A stretch of 64,000 nt of DNA from CAZCZU01 sp964503475. GTDB lineage: Bacteria > Pseudomonadota > Zetaproteobacteria > Mariprofundales > Mariprofundaceae. Position numbers and translations under genes: made by a program. The first letter of the stretch is position 1; every line of letters starts with the position of its first letter. Location of the stretch: the NCBI GenBank assembly GCA_964503475.1, contig CAZCZU010000004.1, positions 29,574 through 93,573 of the forward strand, read 5' to 3'. The notes beneath the pieces were generated by a model that did not search any database, was not told the origin of the DNA, and saw only the letters and a program-made list of their open reading frames with translations. Below are positions 17,030 through 26,476 of the stretch, in pieces.

Positions 17030-18282
17030 AGGCTCAGACTCTCGACATGGCCGGACCACGGGAAAAGATCAAGCGGGCGCAGCGCCTGCAACCGGTAACC
17101 CTGCTCCTGCATGATGGCGGCATCGCGGCCACCGGAGGCGACATCGCAGTGAACCATGATCACCCGTGTCGGCAGCAGCCGGTGCATCAGGCCGCAAACC
17201 CGTTTCGCCCCTTTGCGCGGCGGATCGACAATCATCAGGTCCGCACCGGTATAGGCCGCGGCATCGAAACGGCCGAACAGATCCTCCTGATGGTAGCGGG
17301 CATCCAGCTGCAGGCGTTTGGCATTGGCATTGGCGGCCCGCACGCTGGCATCGACCACCTCGGCCCCGACTACTGATGCGCCGGCGGCCGCCAGCGGCAA
17401 CGACAGATTGCCCACGCCGCTGAACAGGTCAACCACCCGCCGGGCACCTGCCCCCCACGCCAGCAACTGGCGAATCAGCTCGCGGTTACCGGCCTCCTGC
17501 CCCTGAATGAAATCATCCGGGCCGATCTGCAATCCGATCTCCCCATTGACCGTAGGCAGCCGGTCATGCAGCTGCAGCACAGGGCGCGTGAGCGGGCGCG
17601 TAATGCCATTGCAGCGCCACCACCACTGCAGCGGAAGTGTTCCCGCATCAATCTGTGGCAGCGGTGGCTGCGAAGCCCCGTCCGGCAATTCAAGTATGGC
17701 ATGAATACCATCGTGCAACTGAATAGCCTGCAACGATTCCAGCCCCATATAGCCATCGGAGCGGAGCAAGCTTCCCATCCCGTGCCGCAGCGCCTCCAGC
17801 TCGGGGGTAATCACCATGCAATGCGCAGTTTCAACGACAGCGTGCGAGGCCCTTTCCTTAAAGCCGAGAAGCATGCGGCCGTCGCCCGCATCCGCCACAT
17901 GCCAGCGTAGTCGTCGGCGCGGCGCATCAGCCTTTCCGGCAGGTAGCGGCAGCCAATGGCTTGTCTCCTCGATCACGGATCGAAAGGCATACTGCACCCA
18001 GGCGGACTTGATTTCGGCATGCAGGAGAGGGTCGACAAACTGCAGACTGCAACCGCCACAGCTGCCGGCAACCGGACAGGGCGCCTCGATTCGGCCCGGC
18101 CCCGGCCGCTTCACATCGATCACATGCCCGCGACGCATACCACGACGGCGATCATCGACACGCATGGAAACAACATCGCCGGGGGCGACATTGCCCAGCA
18201 GGCAGGCCCCATGCGCATCGTGTATCAGCCCTTCGCCGCCGGGCAACAATGCCTCAACGGTTACGGAAGCGGTATCGCTCAA
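17017..18282 (-). CDS. RlmD/TrmA-family 5-methyluridine RNA methyltransferase
   Basis: A 421-residue SAM-dependent enzyme. An N-terminal TRAM domain (VEALLPGGEGLIH) is followed by iron-sulfur cysteines in CPVAGSCGGCSLQF (C-x5-C-x2-C) and another in TAHC. The methyltransferase core shows VDLFSGVGNLSLPLAAAG (SAM), DPPRKGAKRVC, and the nucleophile region VHCDVASGGRD, which is looser than the usual SCNP. It probably methylates uracil in 23S rRNA; the exact target base is uncertain. The start overlaps the upstream kinase gene by 4 nt. Confidence 0.82.
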   Translation of the reverse strand: MSDTASVTVEALLPGGEGLIHDAHGACLLGNVAPGDVVSMRVDDRRRGMRRGHVIDVKRPGPGRIEAPCPVAGSCGGCSLQFVDPLLHAEIKSAWVQYAFRSVIEETSHWLPLPAGKADAPRRRLRWHVADAGDGRMLLGFKERASHAVVETAHCMVITPELEALRHGMGSLLRSDGYMGLESLQAIQLHDGIHAILELPDGASQPPLPQIDAGTLPLQWWWRCNGITRPLTRPVLQLHDRLPTVNGEIGLQIGPDDFIQGQEAGNRELIRQLLAWGAGARRVVDLFSGVGNLSLPLAAAGASVVGAEVVDASVRAANANAKRLQLDARYHQEDLFGRFDAAAYTGADLMIVDPPRKGAKRVCGLMHRLLPTRVIMVHCDVASGGRDAAIMQEQGYRLQALRPLDLFPWSGHVESLSLWAR

Positions 18283-20270
18283 GGCAGCAGGTCGATCGGG
18301 CCGATGGTAATGGGTTCAGGGGTCTTGAAGCGCAAGCGCACGCCCTTCACATGGTTCAGGGCTGAAACCGGCCTGGTAATCGTCACCGGAATATCGACAT
18401 CGTCGTCCTTGCGCACAAACACATCGGTCCAGTGGCCCTTGTCATCCTGAACTTCCAGGCTGATTTCGCCACCGGAGAAGCTGCGGCGCCCGACACTCGC
18501 CTTGTGAATAATGATCTTGCTCAGATTGACCGGCTTGTCGAGATAGAGCCGGATCCACCCCTTCTTGAAGGTGCGGATGCGCTCCTTGAACGGATAATCC
18601 CGCAGCTCGTCAAACCAGAGGCGTGAACCGCCACGGAATGCATGCCGGTCATTGGGACCGGCCCGGCTGAAATCACTGCGCACCACTTTGTGATCGACGC
18701 TATAGGTCACCGACTTAACGGATGGTGTCGGCCTGGGCCTGGGCCTTGGCTTTGGTTTGGGCTGTGGCTTGGCAACCACTTTAGGCTTCGCAACGGGCTT
18801 CGGCTCCGCCTTCGGCTCGGGCTTGGCCACCGGGGCAGGCTCCGCCTTCGGCTCNNNNNNNNNNNNNNNNNNNNNNNNNNNNNNNNNNNNNNNNNNNNNN
18901 NNNNNNNNNNNNNNNNNNNNNNNNNNNNNNNNNNNNNNNNNNNNNNNNNNNNNNGGCTCCGCCTTCGGCTCGGGCTTGGCCACCGGGGCAGGCTCCGCCT
19001 TCGGCTCAACCTTTGGCTGCTCGGCTGCCGGCGATTCACTGGCCGCCGGCGTCAGTTCCGGTGCGCTTGCGGGGCGCTCGGCCAGCTGAATCACACCCAC
19101 CAGAATCCAGCCCAGCAACGCGACAAACAATAAAAGGCCGGCCCAGGTCAGGGCTCCCTTGGTCCGCTGCGACATCTCATGCTGCCAGCGCTCGGCAATA
19201 TGTTCGCTTCCCGGCACACGCGACAACGTATTTCCGACACCACGCGTCGCCCAGGCCGTCACTGGCGCAAACCATGCCGTCGATTTTCGCCACACCGTAG
19301 TCAGCATGCCGGACGTACTACGCCATGCGGCTGTCACCAGCCCTTTGGCAATCTCAATGTTACTGTGCGAATGCACCTCCGGCATCGGGCGGGGACGAGG
19401 GGCCTGGCGCGGCACCTTCGATCCGGTCTGGGCCGACTCACCGATCGCATCCAGACTTGTCTTCACCTCGCCACAGGTCGCAGGACGTTCCGCAGGGCTC
19501 TTGGAGAGCAGACGCATAATCAGGTCCGACATCTCCTGCGGCAAAGCCGGCATCAGCTGGACCGGCGGCACCGGATCCTCACGCACCTGCTTCTCCATGA
19601 TCTCGAATTCGCCGCCACCCTTGGCTGAGGCATCAAATGGCAATTTTCCGGTCACCATCTGGTAAAGCAGGATGCCGAAGGCGTAAAGATCGGTACGGGC
19701 ATCGACCGGCTGATTCAGGATCTGTTCCGGCGCCATATAACGGAAGGAGCCGACCGTGGCGCCGCTCTGGGTCAGGTCGTCATCGCCGGTCTTCGGTTTG
19801 GCGAGGCCGAAATCCATCAGCTTGATGGCTCCATCCTCGGAAAGCAGCACGTTGGCCGGCTTCAGATCGCGATGCACCATGCCGAGCTGATGCGATGCAC
19901 CCAGACCGCTCAGCACTGCCTTGGCGATATCGATCACCTCCTGCAACGTCATGCCCGAATGCGTTTTGAGGTACTCTTTCAGATTACGGCCATGCACCAT
20001 CTCCATGACCAGGGCCATGTGACCGTTATCTTCAAACAGGGAGAGAAGCGTCACCACATTGGGGTGCATCAGCTGCGCATGCATGCGCGCCTCGCGGCGG
20101 AAGCGCTCCTTCAGATTCTCATTCTGCAGCAGATGGGGATGCAGCACCTTGATCGCCACCTCGCGATGCAGCTGCTCGTCCACGGCCCGATAGACCACGC
20201 CCATACCGCCCTCGCCAAGCTTGGCATCGAGGCGATAAGGCCCGAGGTATTTCTTTTCGTCTGCCGTCAC
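18279..20270 (-). CDS. membrane Ser/Thr protein kinase with repeat linker and discoidin-like C-terminal domain
   Basis: A PknB-type kinase. Residues 12-275 hold the kinase domain: GEGGMGVV loop, Lys41, HRDLKPAN (133-140), DFG (153-155) and APE (MAPEQ). One membrane span lies near 374-396. It is followed by a periplasmic linker of 12-residue repeats (EPKAEPAPVAKP), interrupted by a 100-N gap, and about 140 residues with beta-rich segments (KGWIRLYLDKPVNLSKIIIH, GEISLEVQD) resembling a galactose-binding/discoidin fold. It shares GGGEFEIMEKQ with the second kinase at 43982. The substrate is unknown; the outer domain may sense the envelope. Confidence 0.85.
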   Translation of the reverse strand: MTADEKKYLGPYRLDAKLGEGGMGVVYRAVDEQLHREVAIKVLHPHLLQNENLKERFRREARMHAQLMHPNVVTLLSLFEDNGHMALVMEMVHGRNLKEYLKTHSGMTLQEVIDIAKAVLSGLGASHQLGMVHRDLKPANVLLSEDGAIKLMDFGLAKPKTGDDDLTQSGATVGSFRYMAPEQILNQPVDARTDLYAFGILLYQMVTGKLPFDASAKGGGEFEIMEKQVREDPVPPVQLMPALPQEMSDLIMRLLSKSPAERPATCGEVKTSLDAIGESAQTGSKVPRQAPRPRPMPEVHSHSNIEIAKGLVTAAWRSTSGMLTTVWRKSTAWFAPVTAWATRGVGNTLSRVPGSEHIAERWQHEMSQRTKGALTWAGLLLFVALLGWILVGVIQLAERPASAPELTPAASESPAAEQPKVEPKAEPAPVAKPEPKAEXXXXXXXXXXXXXXXXXXXXXXXXXXXXXXXXXXEPKAEPAPVAKPEPKAEPKPVAKPKVVAKPQPKPKPRPRPRPTPSVKSVTYSVDHKVVRSDFSRAGPNDRHAFRGGSRLWFDELRDYPFKERIRTFKKGWIRLYLDKPVNLSKIIIHKASVGRRSFSGGEISLEVQDDKGHWTDVFVRKDDDVDIPVTITRPVSALNHVKGVRLRFKTPEPITIGPIDLLP
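18802..19007 (-). repeat. 36-bp tandem repeat in kinase linker, with assembly gap
   Basis: Exact copies of a 36-bp unit lie at 18802-18837 and 18955-18990, each followed by a partial copy, on both sides of a 100-N gap at 18855-18954. The unit encodes EPKAEPAPVAKP. Copy number is therefore unknown. Confidence 0.9.
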
Positions 20271-20374
20271 GGGCTTTACCCTAGCAGGAATGGAAAAGCG
20301 GGAACAATGACAAGCCGTCCTCGCTCATCCTGCCCGCAGAGATCACTACCATATTTGCCAACATCCCTGTCCCC

Positions 20375-21523
20375 TTATGTTCCCAGCGTCGCCAGGCGAT
20401 CGAATGGCGCCAGGTAAGCCGGTGTCTCTGCATTCGCACTGCGGGCACACGCCAGCAGCTTGAACGATTCACCCATGCCGCTCGGCAGCATCATGCGCTT
20501 GGCATGGGCCAGCTGCCCGACCGATGCCGCATCGCCCTGCATGGCCAGCTGCTGTACCGCCGCCTGCACCATCGGGCTCTGAGCCAGCCAGGCGCCCTGC
20601 GTCAGGTAGGCACACGACTGCAATCCCGCCGCCGCCGCACTGCGTGCCAGGGCGGTGAAATCGACATGGGCCGTAATATCGCAGCTGCCCGGCACCACCT
20701 CGAGCACGTCGTTGATGCCCTTGTGGCCGGCATGGCCCATCAGGGTCCCCTCATCGCGCTGGGGGCGATAGTACTCCCGCTGGGTATAACCGTAATCGAC
20801 ACAAAAGAGATAGCCGTTCTCCATCATGGAGGCAATATCGCACTGCCAGCCGAAAAGGCGGTGATTGAACTCACTGGAATAGCCTTCCGGCCAGGCGGCA
20901 ACGATATCGGCATCGATGACCGGAGGCTCGTGCATCGGCTTTTCATCCGTCAACCAGACAAAACGGGAATCGACCCGGCCGACCCCCCGCTCGTAAAACC
21001 GCCCCTGCTGCCAGCTGAAGCAGCGCACCGGAAAGGCATCCGGCAGTTCATTGCAGATCATCAGGCAGTTGGCGCGTTCTCCCGCCTCGGCCAGGGTTGC
21101 GTACTGCTCAACCTCGATCCCCGCCTCGACATAATGCTGGCTCTGGCGCTGGCGCATATGGCTACTCGCCTCCACCGCCACGATCTGCGGCGGCACGCAC
21201 CCCTTCTCGCGCAGGCTTGCCACCACAGCCGTCAAGACCCGGCCGCTGCCCCCGCCCTGCTCCAGCAGACACCAGTCGGAAGGTCGGCCCAGTTGCTGCC
21301 AGCCCCAGTCGACAAGATCGGCAAAGGCAAAGGCCAGCCATGGCCCCAGATCGGCACCGGTGACAAAATCGCCCGTCTCGCCGAAGACATGTGCGGACTC
21401 GTAATAGCCAAGCTCCGGCTCATAGAGAGCCGCCTGCATAAACTGTTCAAATGAAAGGAATCCATTGGCTTTCCGGATGCGTTCGGCGATCACATCGGAC
21501 AATGCGCTGCTGTTGACGCTCAT
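20375..21523 (-). CDS. MidA/NDUFAF7-family SAM-dependent methyltransferase
   Basis: A 382-residue protein from ATG 21523 (GGGGGAGATG upstream); a longer frame starts at 21577. The N-terminal GFLSFEQFMQAALYEPELGYYES and FVTGADLGPWL followed by LLEQGGGSGRVLTAVV (SAM-binding) are typical of the MidA family (formerly DUF185), whose mitochondrial members methylate an arginine of complex I. The bacterial target is unknown. It diverges from trxA with a 54-nt gap holding both promoters. Confidence 0.8.
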   Translation of the reverse strand: MSVNSSALSDVIAERIRKANGFLSFEQFMQAALYEPELGYYESAHVFGETGDFVTGADLGPWLAFAFADLVDWGWQQLGRPSDWCLLEQGGGSGRVLTAVVASLREKGCVPPQIVAVEASSHMRQRQSQHYVEAGIEVEQYATLAEAGERANCLMICNELPDAFPVRCFSWQQGRFYERGVGRVDSRFVWLTDEKPMHEPPVIDADIVAAWPEGYSSEFNHRLFGWQCDIASMMENGYLFCVDYGYTQREYYRPQRDEGTLMGHAGHKGINDVLEVVPGSCDITAHVDFTALARSAAAAGLQSCAYLTQGAWLAQSPMVQAAVQQLAMQGDAASVGQLAHAKRMMLPSGMGESFKLLACARSANAETPAYLAPFDRLATLGT

Positions 21524-21577
21524 CTCCCCCCCGACTAACGTAGCGCTCCATCCTATTAATCGTCTTGAGGAATACAA

Positions 21578-21907
21578 ATGTCAGAGAAGATTATCAACGT
21601 CAGTGACGAGAGCTTTGAAAACGATGTACTGAAGGCCACGGGCCCGGTGCTGGTCGACTTCTGGGCTCCGTGGTGCGGCCCATGCAAGCAGATTGCCCCG
21701 ATCCTCGATGAAGTCTCCGAGGAGATGGACGGCCAGCTGACCATTGCCAAGATCAACATCGACGACAACCCGAACACTCCGGGCAAGTATGGTGTTCGCG
21801 GCATTCCGACGCTGATGCTCTTTGCCGGCGGCAACGTCCAGGGCACCAAGGTGGGCGCGGTCAACAAGAGCAAGCTGAGCGATTTCATCAAGGAACACCT
21901 CGACTGA
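21578..21907 (+). CDS. trxA: thioredoxin
   Basis: A 109-residue cytoplasmic disulfide reductase. The active site WCGPC has Cys33 and Cys36, with the cis-proline region RGIPTLMLF. Length and fold are standard. GAGG lies upstream of the ATG and a strong terminator follows, so it is probably a single-gene unit. Confidence 0.97.
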   Translation: MSEKIINVSDESFENDVLKATGPVLVDFWAPWCGPCKQIAPILDEVSEEMDGQLTIAKINIDDNPNTPGKYGVRGIPTLMLFAGGNVQGTKVGAVNKSKLSDFIKEHLD

Positions 21908-21925
21908 TTTCTCAAAACGTTCGCT

Positions 21926-21954
21926 AAAAAGGCAGGGGTAACCCTGCCTTTTTT
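21926..21954 (+). terminator. rho-independent terminator of trxA
   Basis: AAAAAGGCAGGG and CCCTGCCTTTTTT form a stem with a short loop and a T run; the A run on the other side makes it potentially bidirectional. Confidence 0.9.
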
Positions 21955-22060
21955 CGTATCAGCGGGACGGGAAACGGCGGGTGTGTCCCGGCAGTGCAGG
22001 TGTTAGCCTGTGCCCCCTTACCCAACCCGCAACAGACAACACAACACGGAGCAGTTATCG

Positions 22061-22816
22061 ATGGCAGGTCACAACAAATGGTCGAGCATCAAGCACAAGA
22101 AGGCGGCACAGGATGCCAAGCGCGGCAAGATCTTCACGCGCTACATCCGTGAAATCACCGTTGCCGCCCGCATGGGCGGCGATGATCCGGATGCCAATCC
22201 GCGCCTGCGTGCCGCCATTACAGCCGCCAAGGGTGTGAACATGCCCAAGGACAACATCGACCGGGCCATCCAGCGCGGTGCCGGCGGTGGCGACGGCGCC
22301 AACATCGAGGAGGTGCGCTACGAGGGCTACGGCCAGGGCGGTGTCGCCATTCTGGTCGACTGCATGACCGACAACCGTAACCGCAGTGTCTCCGATGTAC
22401 GCTCCGCCTTCACCAAGGGGGGCGGAAACATGGGTGAGTCCGGCTGTGTGGCCTGGATGTTCCAGCAAAAAGGCATGTTCGTATTTGACCATGACCAGAC
22501 CGACGAAGAGGCCCTGATGGAGGCGGCCATGGAGGCCGGTGCCGAAGACATCAACGACAAGGCCGACGAAGGCTGCTTCGAAATCACCACGGAACCGGGC
22601 GACTTTGTCGCCGTGCAGGAGGCATTCGAGGCGGCAAACCTCAACCCGCAGGTTGCCGAGGTCACCTGGATTCCGGAAAACACCATTGCCGTCGAGGGGG
22701 AAACCGCCGAAAAGCTGCTCGCCCTGATCGAGCGACTGGAAGATCTCGATGACGTCCAGAACGTCTATGCAAACTTCGACATCTCGGATGAGGAGATGGA
22801 ACGGATCAACGGCTGA
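22061..22816 (+). CDS. yebC: YebC/PmpR-family regulatory or translation-associated protein
   Basis: A 251-residue TACO1/YebC protein. The N-terminus MAGHNKWSSIKHKKAAQDAK is the family signature and fixes the start at 22061; an upstream in-frame start at 22010 lacks this support. Members act as transcription regulators or relieve ribosome stalling at proline runs. It is directly followed by ruvC, overlapping by one base, an order widespread in bacteria. Confidence 0.95.
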   Translation: MAGHNKWSSIKHKKAAQDAKRGKIFTRYIREITVAARMGGDDPDANPRLRAAITAAKGVNMPKDNIDRAIQRGAGGGDGANIEEVRYEGYGQGGVAILVDCMTDNRNRSVSDVRSAFTKGGGNMGESGCVAWMFQQKGMFVFDHDQTDEEALMEAAMEAGAEDINDKADEGCFEITTEPGDFVAVQEAFEAANLNPQVAEVTWIPENTIAVEGETAEKLLALIERLEDLDDVQNVYANFDISDEEMERING

Positions 22817-23316
22817 TGCGCATCCTCGGCGTGGACCCGGGCTCCCAGAAAAGCGGCTTCGGCATCATTGATGTCGAGGGACAGCGACTCAGGCATGTAC
22901 ACCATGGCGTCATTCGCGTCGGCAGCGGCGAATTCAGCGAACGGCTGGTGCAGCTCTTCCGCGGCCTGAAAGCGGTCATCGAGGAGTTTCACCCCGATGT
23001 GGCGGCCATGGAGGACGTCTTCGTCTCCAAAAACGTCGCCTCGGCCCTGAAACTGGGGCAGGCACGCGGTGCGCTGGTCGCCGCCTGCGGCGATGCCGAC
23101 CTCGCCATCACCCCCTACTCACCCACCAAGGTCAAGCAGGCCGTGGTTGGCACAGGGAGAGCCGAAAAGGCGCAGGTGCAGTACATGATCAAGATGCTGC
23201 TCAAGCCGCAGGCCCCTCTGCCCGAGGATGCAGCCGATGCGCTTGCTGTCTGCATCTGCCATGCGCATCATATGCCCATGTCGAACCGCACCCGTACAGG
23301 CACAAACACCCGATGA
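22816..23316 (+). CDS. ruvC: Holliday junction resolvase RuvC
   Basis: A 166-residue endonuclease resolving Holliday junctions. The N-terminal RILGVDPGSQKSGFGII carries the first catalytic Asp; AAMEDVFVSKN supplies the Glu, and the C-terminal EDAADALAVCICHAH supplies further acidic residues. It overlaps yebC and ruvA by 1 and 4 nt. Confidence 0.96.
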   Translation: MRILGVDPGSQKSGFGIIDVEGQRLRHVHHGVIRVGSGEFSERLVQLFRGLKAVIEEFHPDVAAMEDVFVSKNVASALKLGQARGALVAACGDADLAITPYSPTKVKQAVVGTGRAEKAQVQYMIKMLLKPQAPLPEDAADALAVCICHAHHMPMSNRTRTGTNTR

Positions 23317-23882
23317 TCGGCTGGCTAAGCGGCCAGATCCGCGAACTTGACCCGGCAGGCCTCGTACTGCTGGAGACGCATGGCGTCGGCTACGAAGTAT
23401 CCGTCAGCCTGCAGACGCTCTGCACGCTGAAAGCGGGCGATGCCGCCTCCCTCTATATTCACAGCCATGTGCGCGAGGATCAGTTCACCCTGTTCGGCTT
23501 CACGACGGCCTCCGAACGGGCGATGTTCCGCAAGCTGAACACGGTTTCGGGGATTGGTGCCCGCATGGCGCTGAACCTGATGTCCGGCATGGCGGTCCAT
23601 GAACTGATGCGGGCCATCGACAACAGCGATGATACCGCCATCGCCCGTACGCCGGGCATTGGCAAGAAAACCGCCCAGCGCCTGATCCTGGAGCTGAAAG
23701 GCAAGCTGGAAATGGAGGGCGAGGCAGGCTCCTCCCCCGCTGGCAGTCAGTTGCACGATGTGCACTCCGCCCTGGTCAATCTCGGCTACAAACCGGCTGC
23801 CATCGACAAGGCCCTGAAGGATGTCGATGCGGCGAGCGACTTTGAGAACGCATTCAAACAGGCCCTGAAGGCACTGGCATGA
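23313..23882 (+). CDS. ruvA: Holliday junction branch migration subunit RuvA
   Basis: A 189-residue junction-binding protein working with RuvB. The OB-fold N-terminus (MIGWLSGQIRELDPAGLVLL), helix-hairpin-helix segments (LNTVSGIGARMALNLM and TPGIGKKTAQRLILELKGKL) and the C-terminal RuvB-binding helix domain (HSALVNLGYKPAAIDKAL) are all present. Confidence 0.96.
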   Translation: MIGWLSGQIRELDPAGLVLLETHGVGYEVSVSLQTLCTLKAGDAASLYIHSHVREDQFTLFGFTTASERAMFRKLNTVSGIGARMALNLMSGMAVHELMRAIDNSDDTAIARTPGIGKKTAQRLILELKGKLEMEGEAGSSPAGSQLHDVHSALVNLGYKPAAIDKALKDVDAASDFENAFKQALKALA

Positions 23883-24901
23883 GCGACGAAGAGCGCCTAA
23901 TCACGGCCGCCGGGCAGGGCGAGGACTGGGATGCGGCCTTAAGGCCGAAACAGCTGGCCGAATACATTGGCCAGGAGAAGATCTGCAGCAACCTCTCCGT
24001 CTTCATTCAGGCAGCCCAACGGCGCAATGAATCGCTCGACCACGCCCTGCTCTACGGCCCGCCGGGACTGGGCAAGACCACCCTGGCCAACATCATCGCC
24101 AACGAGATGGGGGTGAATATCCGCAGCACCTCGGGACCGGTCATCGAACGCGCGGGCGACCTGGCTGCCATGCTCACCGGGCTCGAAGAAGGCGACGTGC
24201 TTTTTATCGATGAAATTCACAGGTTAAGCCCACAGGTTGAAGAGATACTTTACCCTGCCATGGAGGATTTCCAGCTCGATATCGTCATCGGCCAGGGGCC
24301 GGCGGCACGCTCGATCAAGATGGATCTGCCCCGCTTCACGCTGATCGGCGCCACCACCCGGGCCGGCCTGTTGACCAACCCGCTACGCGACCGCTTCGGC
24401 GTCATCCTGCGCCTGGAGTTCTATACCCATGAAGAACTCGCCCGTATCGTCGGCCGTTCGGCCCGCATGCTGGGCATCGATGCGCATGCGGATGGTGCGC
24501 TGGAGATCGCCCGCCGCTCGCGCGGCACGCCGCGCATTGCCAATCGCCTGCTGCGCCGCGTACGCGATTTCGCCGAAGTGGAGCATGGCAGCCATATCAG
24601 TCGCGAAGTGGCCGACCATGCCCTGCTGCGCCTGGATGTCGATACGCTGGGACTCGACCAGATGGACCGCAAACTGCTGTTGACCCTGATCGACCACTAC
24701 AGCGGCGGCCCGGCCGGCCTCGATACGCTGGCCGCCTCGATCGCCGAAGAGCGCGACACCATCGAGGATGTGCTGGAGCCCTACCTGATGCAGGAAGGAC
24801 TGCTGGCCCGCACGCCGCGCGGCCGTGTGGCCACACCGCTTGCCTACAGCCATCTGAACCGCGAACTGCCCGAGCATGTGCGCCAGGGGTCGCTGCTGTG
24901 A
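23879..24901 (+). CDS. ruvB: Holliday junction helicase subunit RuvB
   Basis: A 340-residue AAA+ motor for branch migration. Walker A GPPGLGKTTLANIIANE, Walker B LFIDEIHRL, sensor GATTRAGLL and the arginine-finger region NPLRDRFG are visible, with a C-terminal winged-helix domain. It overlaps ruvA and ybgC by 4 nt each. Confidence 0.97.
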   Translation: MSDEERLITAAGQGEDWDAALRPKQLAEYIGQEKICSNLSVFIQAAQRRNESLDHALLYGPPGLGKTTLANIIANEMGVNIRSTSGPVIERAGDLAAMLTGLEEGDVLFIDEIHRLSPQVEEILYPAMEDFQLDIVIGQGPAARSIKMDLPRFTLIGATTRAGLLTNPLRDRFGVILRLEFYTHEELARIVGRSARMLGIDAHADGALEIARRSRGTPRIANRLLRRVRDFAEVEHGSHISREVADHALLRLDVDTLGLDQMDRKLLLTLIDHYSGGPAGLDTLAASIAEERDTIEDVLEPYLMQEGLLARTPRGRVATPLAYSHLNRELPEHVRQGSLL

Positions 24902-25338
24902 GCCACTATGCCCAACGCTTCCGCATCCGGGTCTACTACGAGGACACCGACCACGGCGGTGTCGTCTACTACGCCAACTACCTTAAATTCATGGAGCGCG
25001 GCCGCACGGAATACCTGCGCACGGCCGCCATCGAACTGGATGAACTGGAGGTGAGCGAGGGAGTCCTGTTCGTCGTCACCGATGTACGGCTGAGCTATCT
25101 CGCCCCGGCCAGATTCAACGACATGCTGGAAGTGGAGAGCGAAGTGACCGAAATGCGCGGTGCCCGCGTTGTTTTCCAGCAGAAAGTCTGGCGCATCCAT
25201 CGCGAGGAACACAGCCGTGAGGAGCTGCTGGTCGACGGCAGGATCGATCTTGCCTGCACCGACCGAACCGGCAAACCGGCCCGCATTCCCGGTTACGTGC
25301 GCACCCTGTTAAAAAAGCATCAGAGCTCGGAGTGCTGA
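24898..25338 (+). CDS. ybgC: Tol-Pal-associated acyl-CoA thioesterase
   Basis: A 146-residue hot-dog-fold thioesterase with a GTG start overlapping the ruvB stop. The motif RVYYEDTDHGGVVYYANYLK holds the active-site Asp, and RTEYLR follows. It starts the tol cluster and is thought to act on acyl-CoA or acyl-ACP linked to phospholipid metabolism. Confidence 0.93.
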   Translation: MSHYAQRFRIRVYYEDTDHGGVVYYANYLKFMERGRTEYLRTAAIELDELEVSEGVLFVVTDVRLSYLAPARFNDMLEVESEVTEMRGARVVFQQKVWRIHREEHSREELLVDGRIDLACTDRTGKPARIPGYVRTLLKKHQSSEC

Positions 25339-25366
25339 TGCCCGCATCTTTTCGCAAGGAGAATCC

Positions 25367-26059
25367 ATGATCGAGAACCTGAGCGTATGGAACCTGATTC
25401 TCGGGGCCGGCCCGGTCGTCAAGGGGGTGCTGCTGCTCCTGATACTGCTGTCGCTGGCATCGTGGGTGATTATCTTTAACAAGTGGCGCATCTACCGCAA
25501 AACGCGCCAGGAAGCGGCGGCCTTCTCCGAATCGTTCTGGGGCGGCTCGGATATGGACACCCTGCTGGCCGGCATCCCGCAGCGCTACCCGAACAGTCCG
25601 CTGCCGAACATCTTCCAGGCCGGCTATCGCGAGTACATGCGCCAGAACCGCTCCTCCACCCATGAGACACAGCATAAAATTACGGCCGGTGGTGGCCTGG
25701 AGGGCATTCATCGCTCGCTGGATGCCGCCTTCTCACGCGAGATGGAGGGTCTTTCCCGGCATCTGGCTTTCCTGGCCACGGTCGGCTCCACCTCGCCCTT
25801 CATCGGCCTCTTCGGCACAGTCTGGGGCATCATGAACGCCTTCCAGGGCATCGCCCTGACCCAGAACACCTCGCTGGCCGCCGTTGCCCCCGGCATTGCC
25901 GAGGCACTGGTCGCCACCGCCTTCGGCCTGGTCGCCGCCATTCCGGCTGTCGTGGCCTACAACAAGTTCACGGCCGACCTCAAACGAATCGCCGGCAATA
26001 TGGAGCAGTTCGCCTCCGAGTTCCTCAACATCATCTCCCGCCACGTCCGGAGCAAGTAA
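25367..26059 (+). CDS. tolQ: Tol-Pal system inner-membrane protein TolQ
   Basis: A 230-residue ExbB/MotA-family protein that forms the proton channel with TolR. Three membrane spans are visible, near residues 20-40, 135-155 (LATVGSTSPFIGLFGTVWGI) and 170-195. The start has an AAGGAG site. The stop abuts tolR. Confidence 0.95.
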   Translation: MIENLSVWNLILGAGPVVKGVLLLLILLSLASWVIIFNKWRIYRKTRQEAAAFSESFWGGSDMDTLLAGIPQRYPNSPLPNIFQAGYREYMRQNRSSTHETQHKITAGGGLEGIHRSLDAAFSREMEGLSRHLAFLATVGSTSPFIGLFGTVWGIMNAFQGIALTQNTSLAAVAPGIAEALVATAFGLVAAIPAVVAYNKFTADLKRIAGNMEQFASEFLNIISRHVRSK

Positions 26060-26476
26060 ATGTGGGCCGGGCAGAGCAAATGGGACAAGGAGACCGAACC
26101 GATGGGCGAGATCAACGTCACGCCGCTGGTCGACGTGATGCTGGTGCTGCTGATTATCTTCATGGTCACCGCCCCGCTGCTGACCCAGGGCGTGAATGTC
26201 GATCTGCCCGATGCCGATGCACCGTCGATGCAGCAGAACGTCGAACCGCTGGTGGTCACCGTGCGCAAGGACGGGCGCATTTTCCTGCAGAAGCATGAGA
26301 TCGCCTTCGCCAAACTGGCACCGCGCATCAAGGCGATGCGCGAGGCCAAAAAGGATCTGCCTGTCTTCATTCGCGGCGATGCCAAAACACCGTACGAAAA
26401 AATTGCCCAGGTCATGAGCAGCCTCGAACAGTCCGGAATCCGGAAGGTCGGCCTTGTCACAGAGCCACTCCGCTAG
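26060..26476 (+). CDS. tolR: Tol-Pal system protein TolR
   Basis: A 138-residue ExbD-family protein. The single membrane span near 20-42 contains the conserved Asp of INVTPLVDVMLVLLIIF, needed for proton use, followed by a periplasmic domain. Its ATG directly follows the TolQ stop; the end overlaps tolA by 23 nt. Confidence 0.94.
   Translation: MWAGQSKWDKETEPMGEINVTPLVDVMLVLLIIFMVTAPLLTQGVNVDLPDADAPSMQQNVEPLVVTVRKDGRIFLQKHEIAFAKLAPRIKAMREAKKDLPVFIRGDAKTPYEKIAQVMSSLEQSGIRKVGLVTEPLR

Noticed and set aside
18279..20270. Frameshift or pseudogene interpretation of the kinase and IF-2 genes
   Set aside because: The breaks coincide exactly with 100-N placeholders inside repeats, so they are assembly gaps, not mutations.
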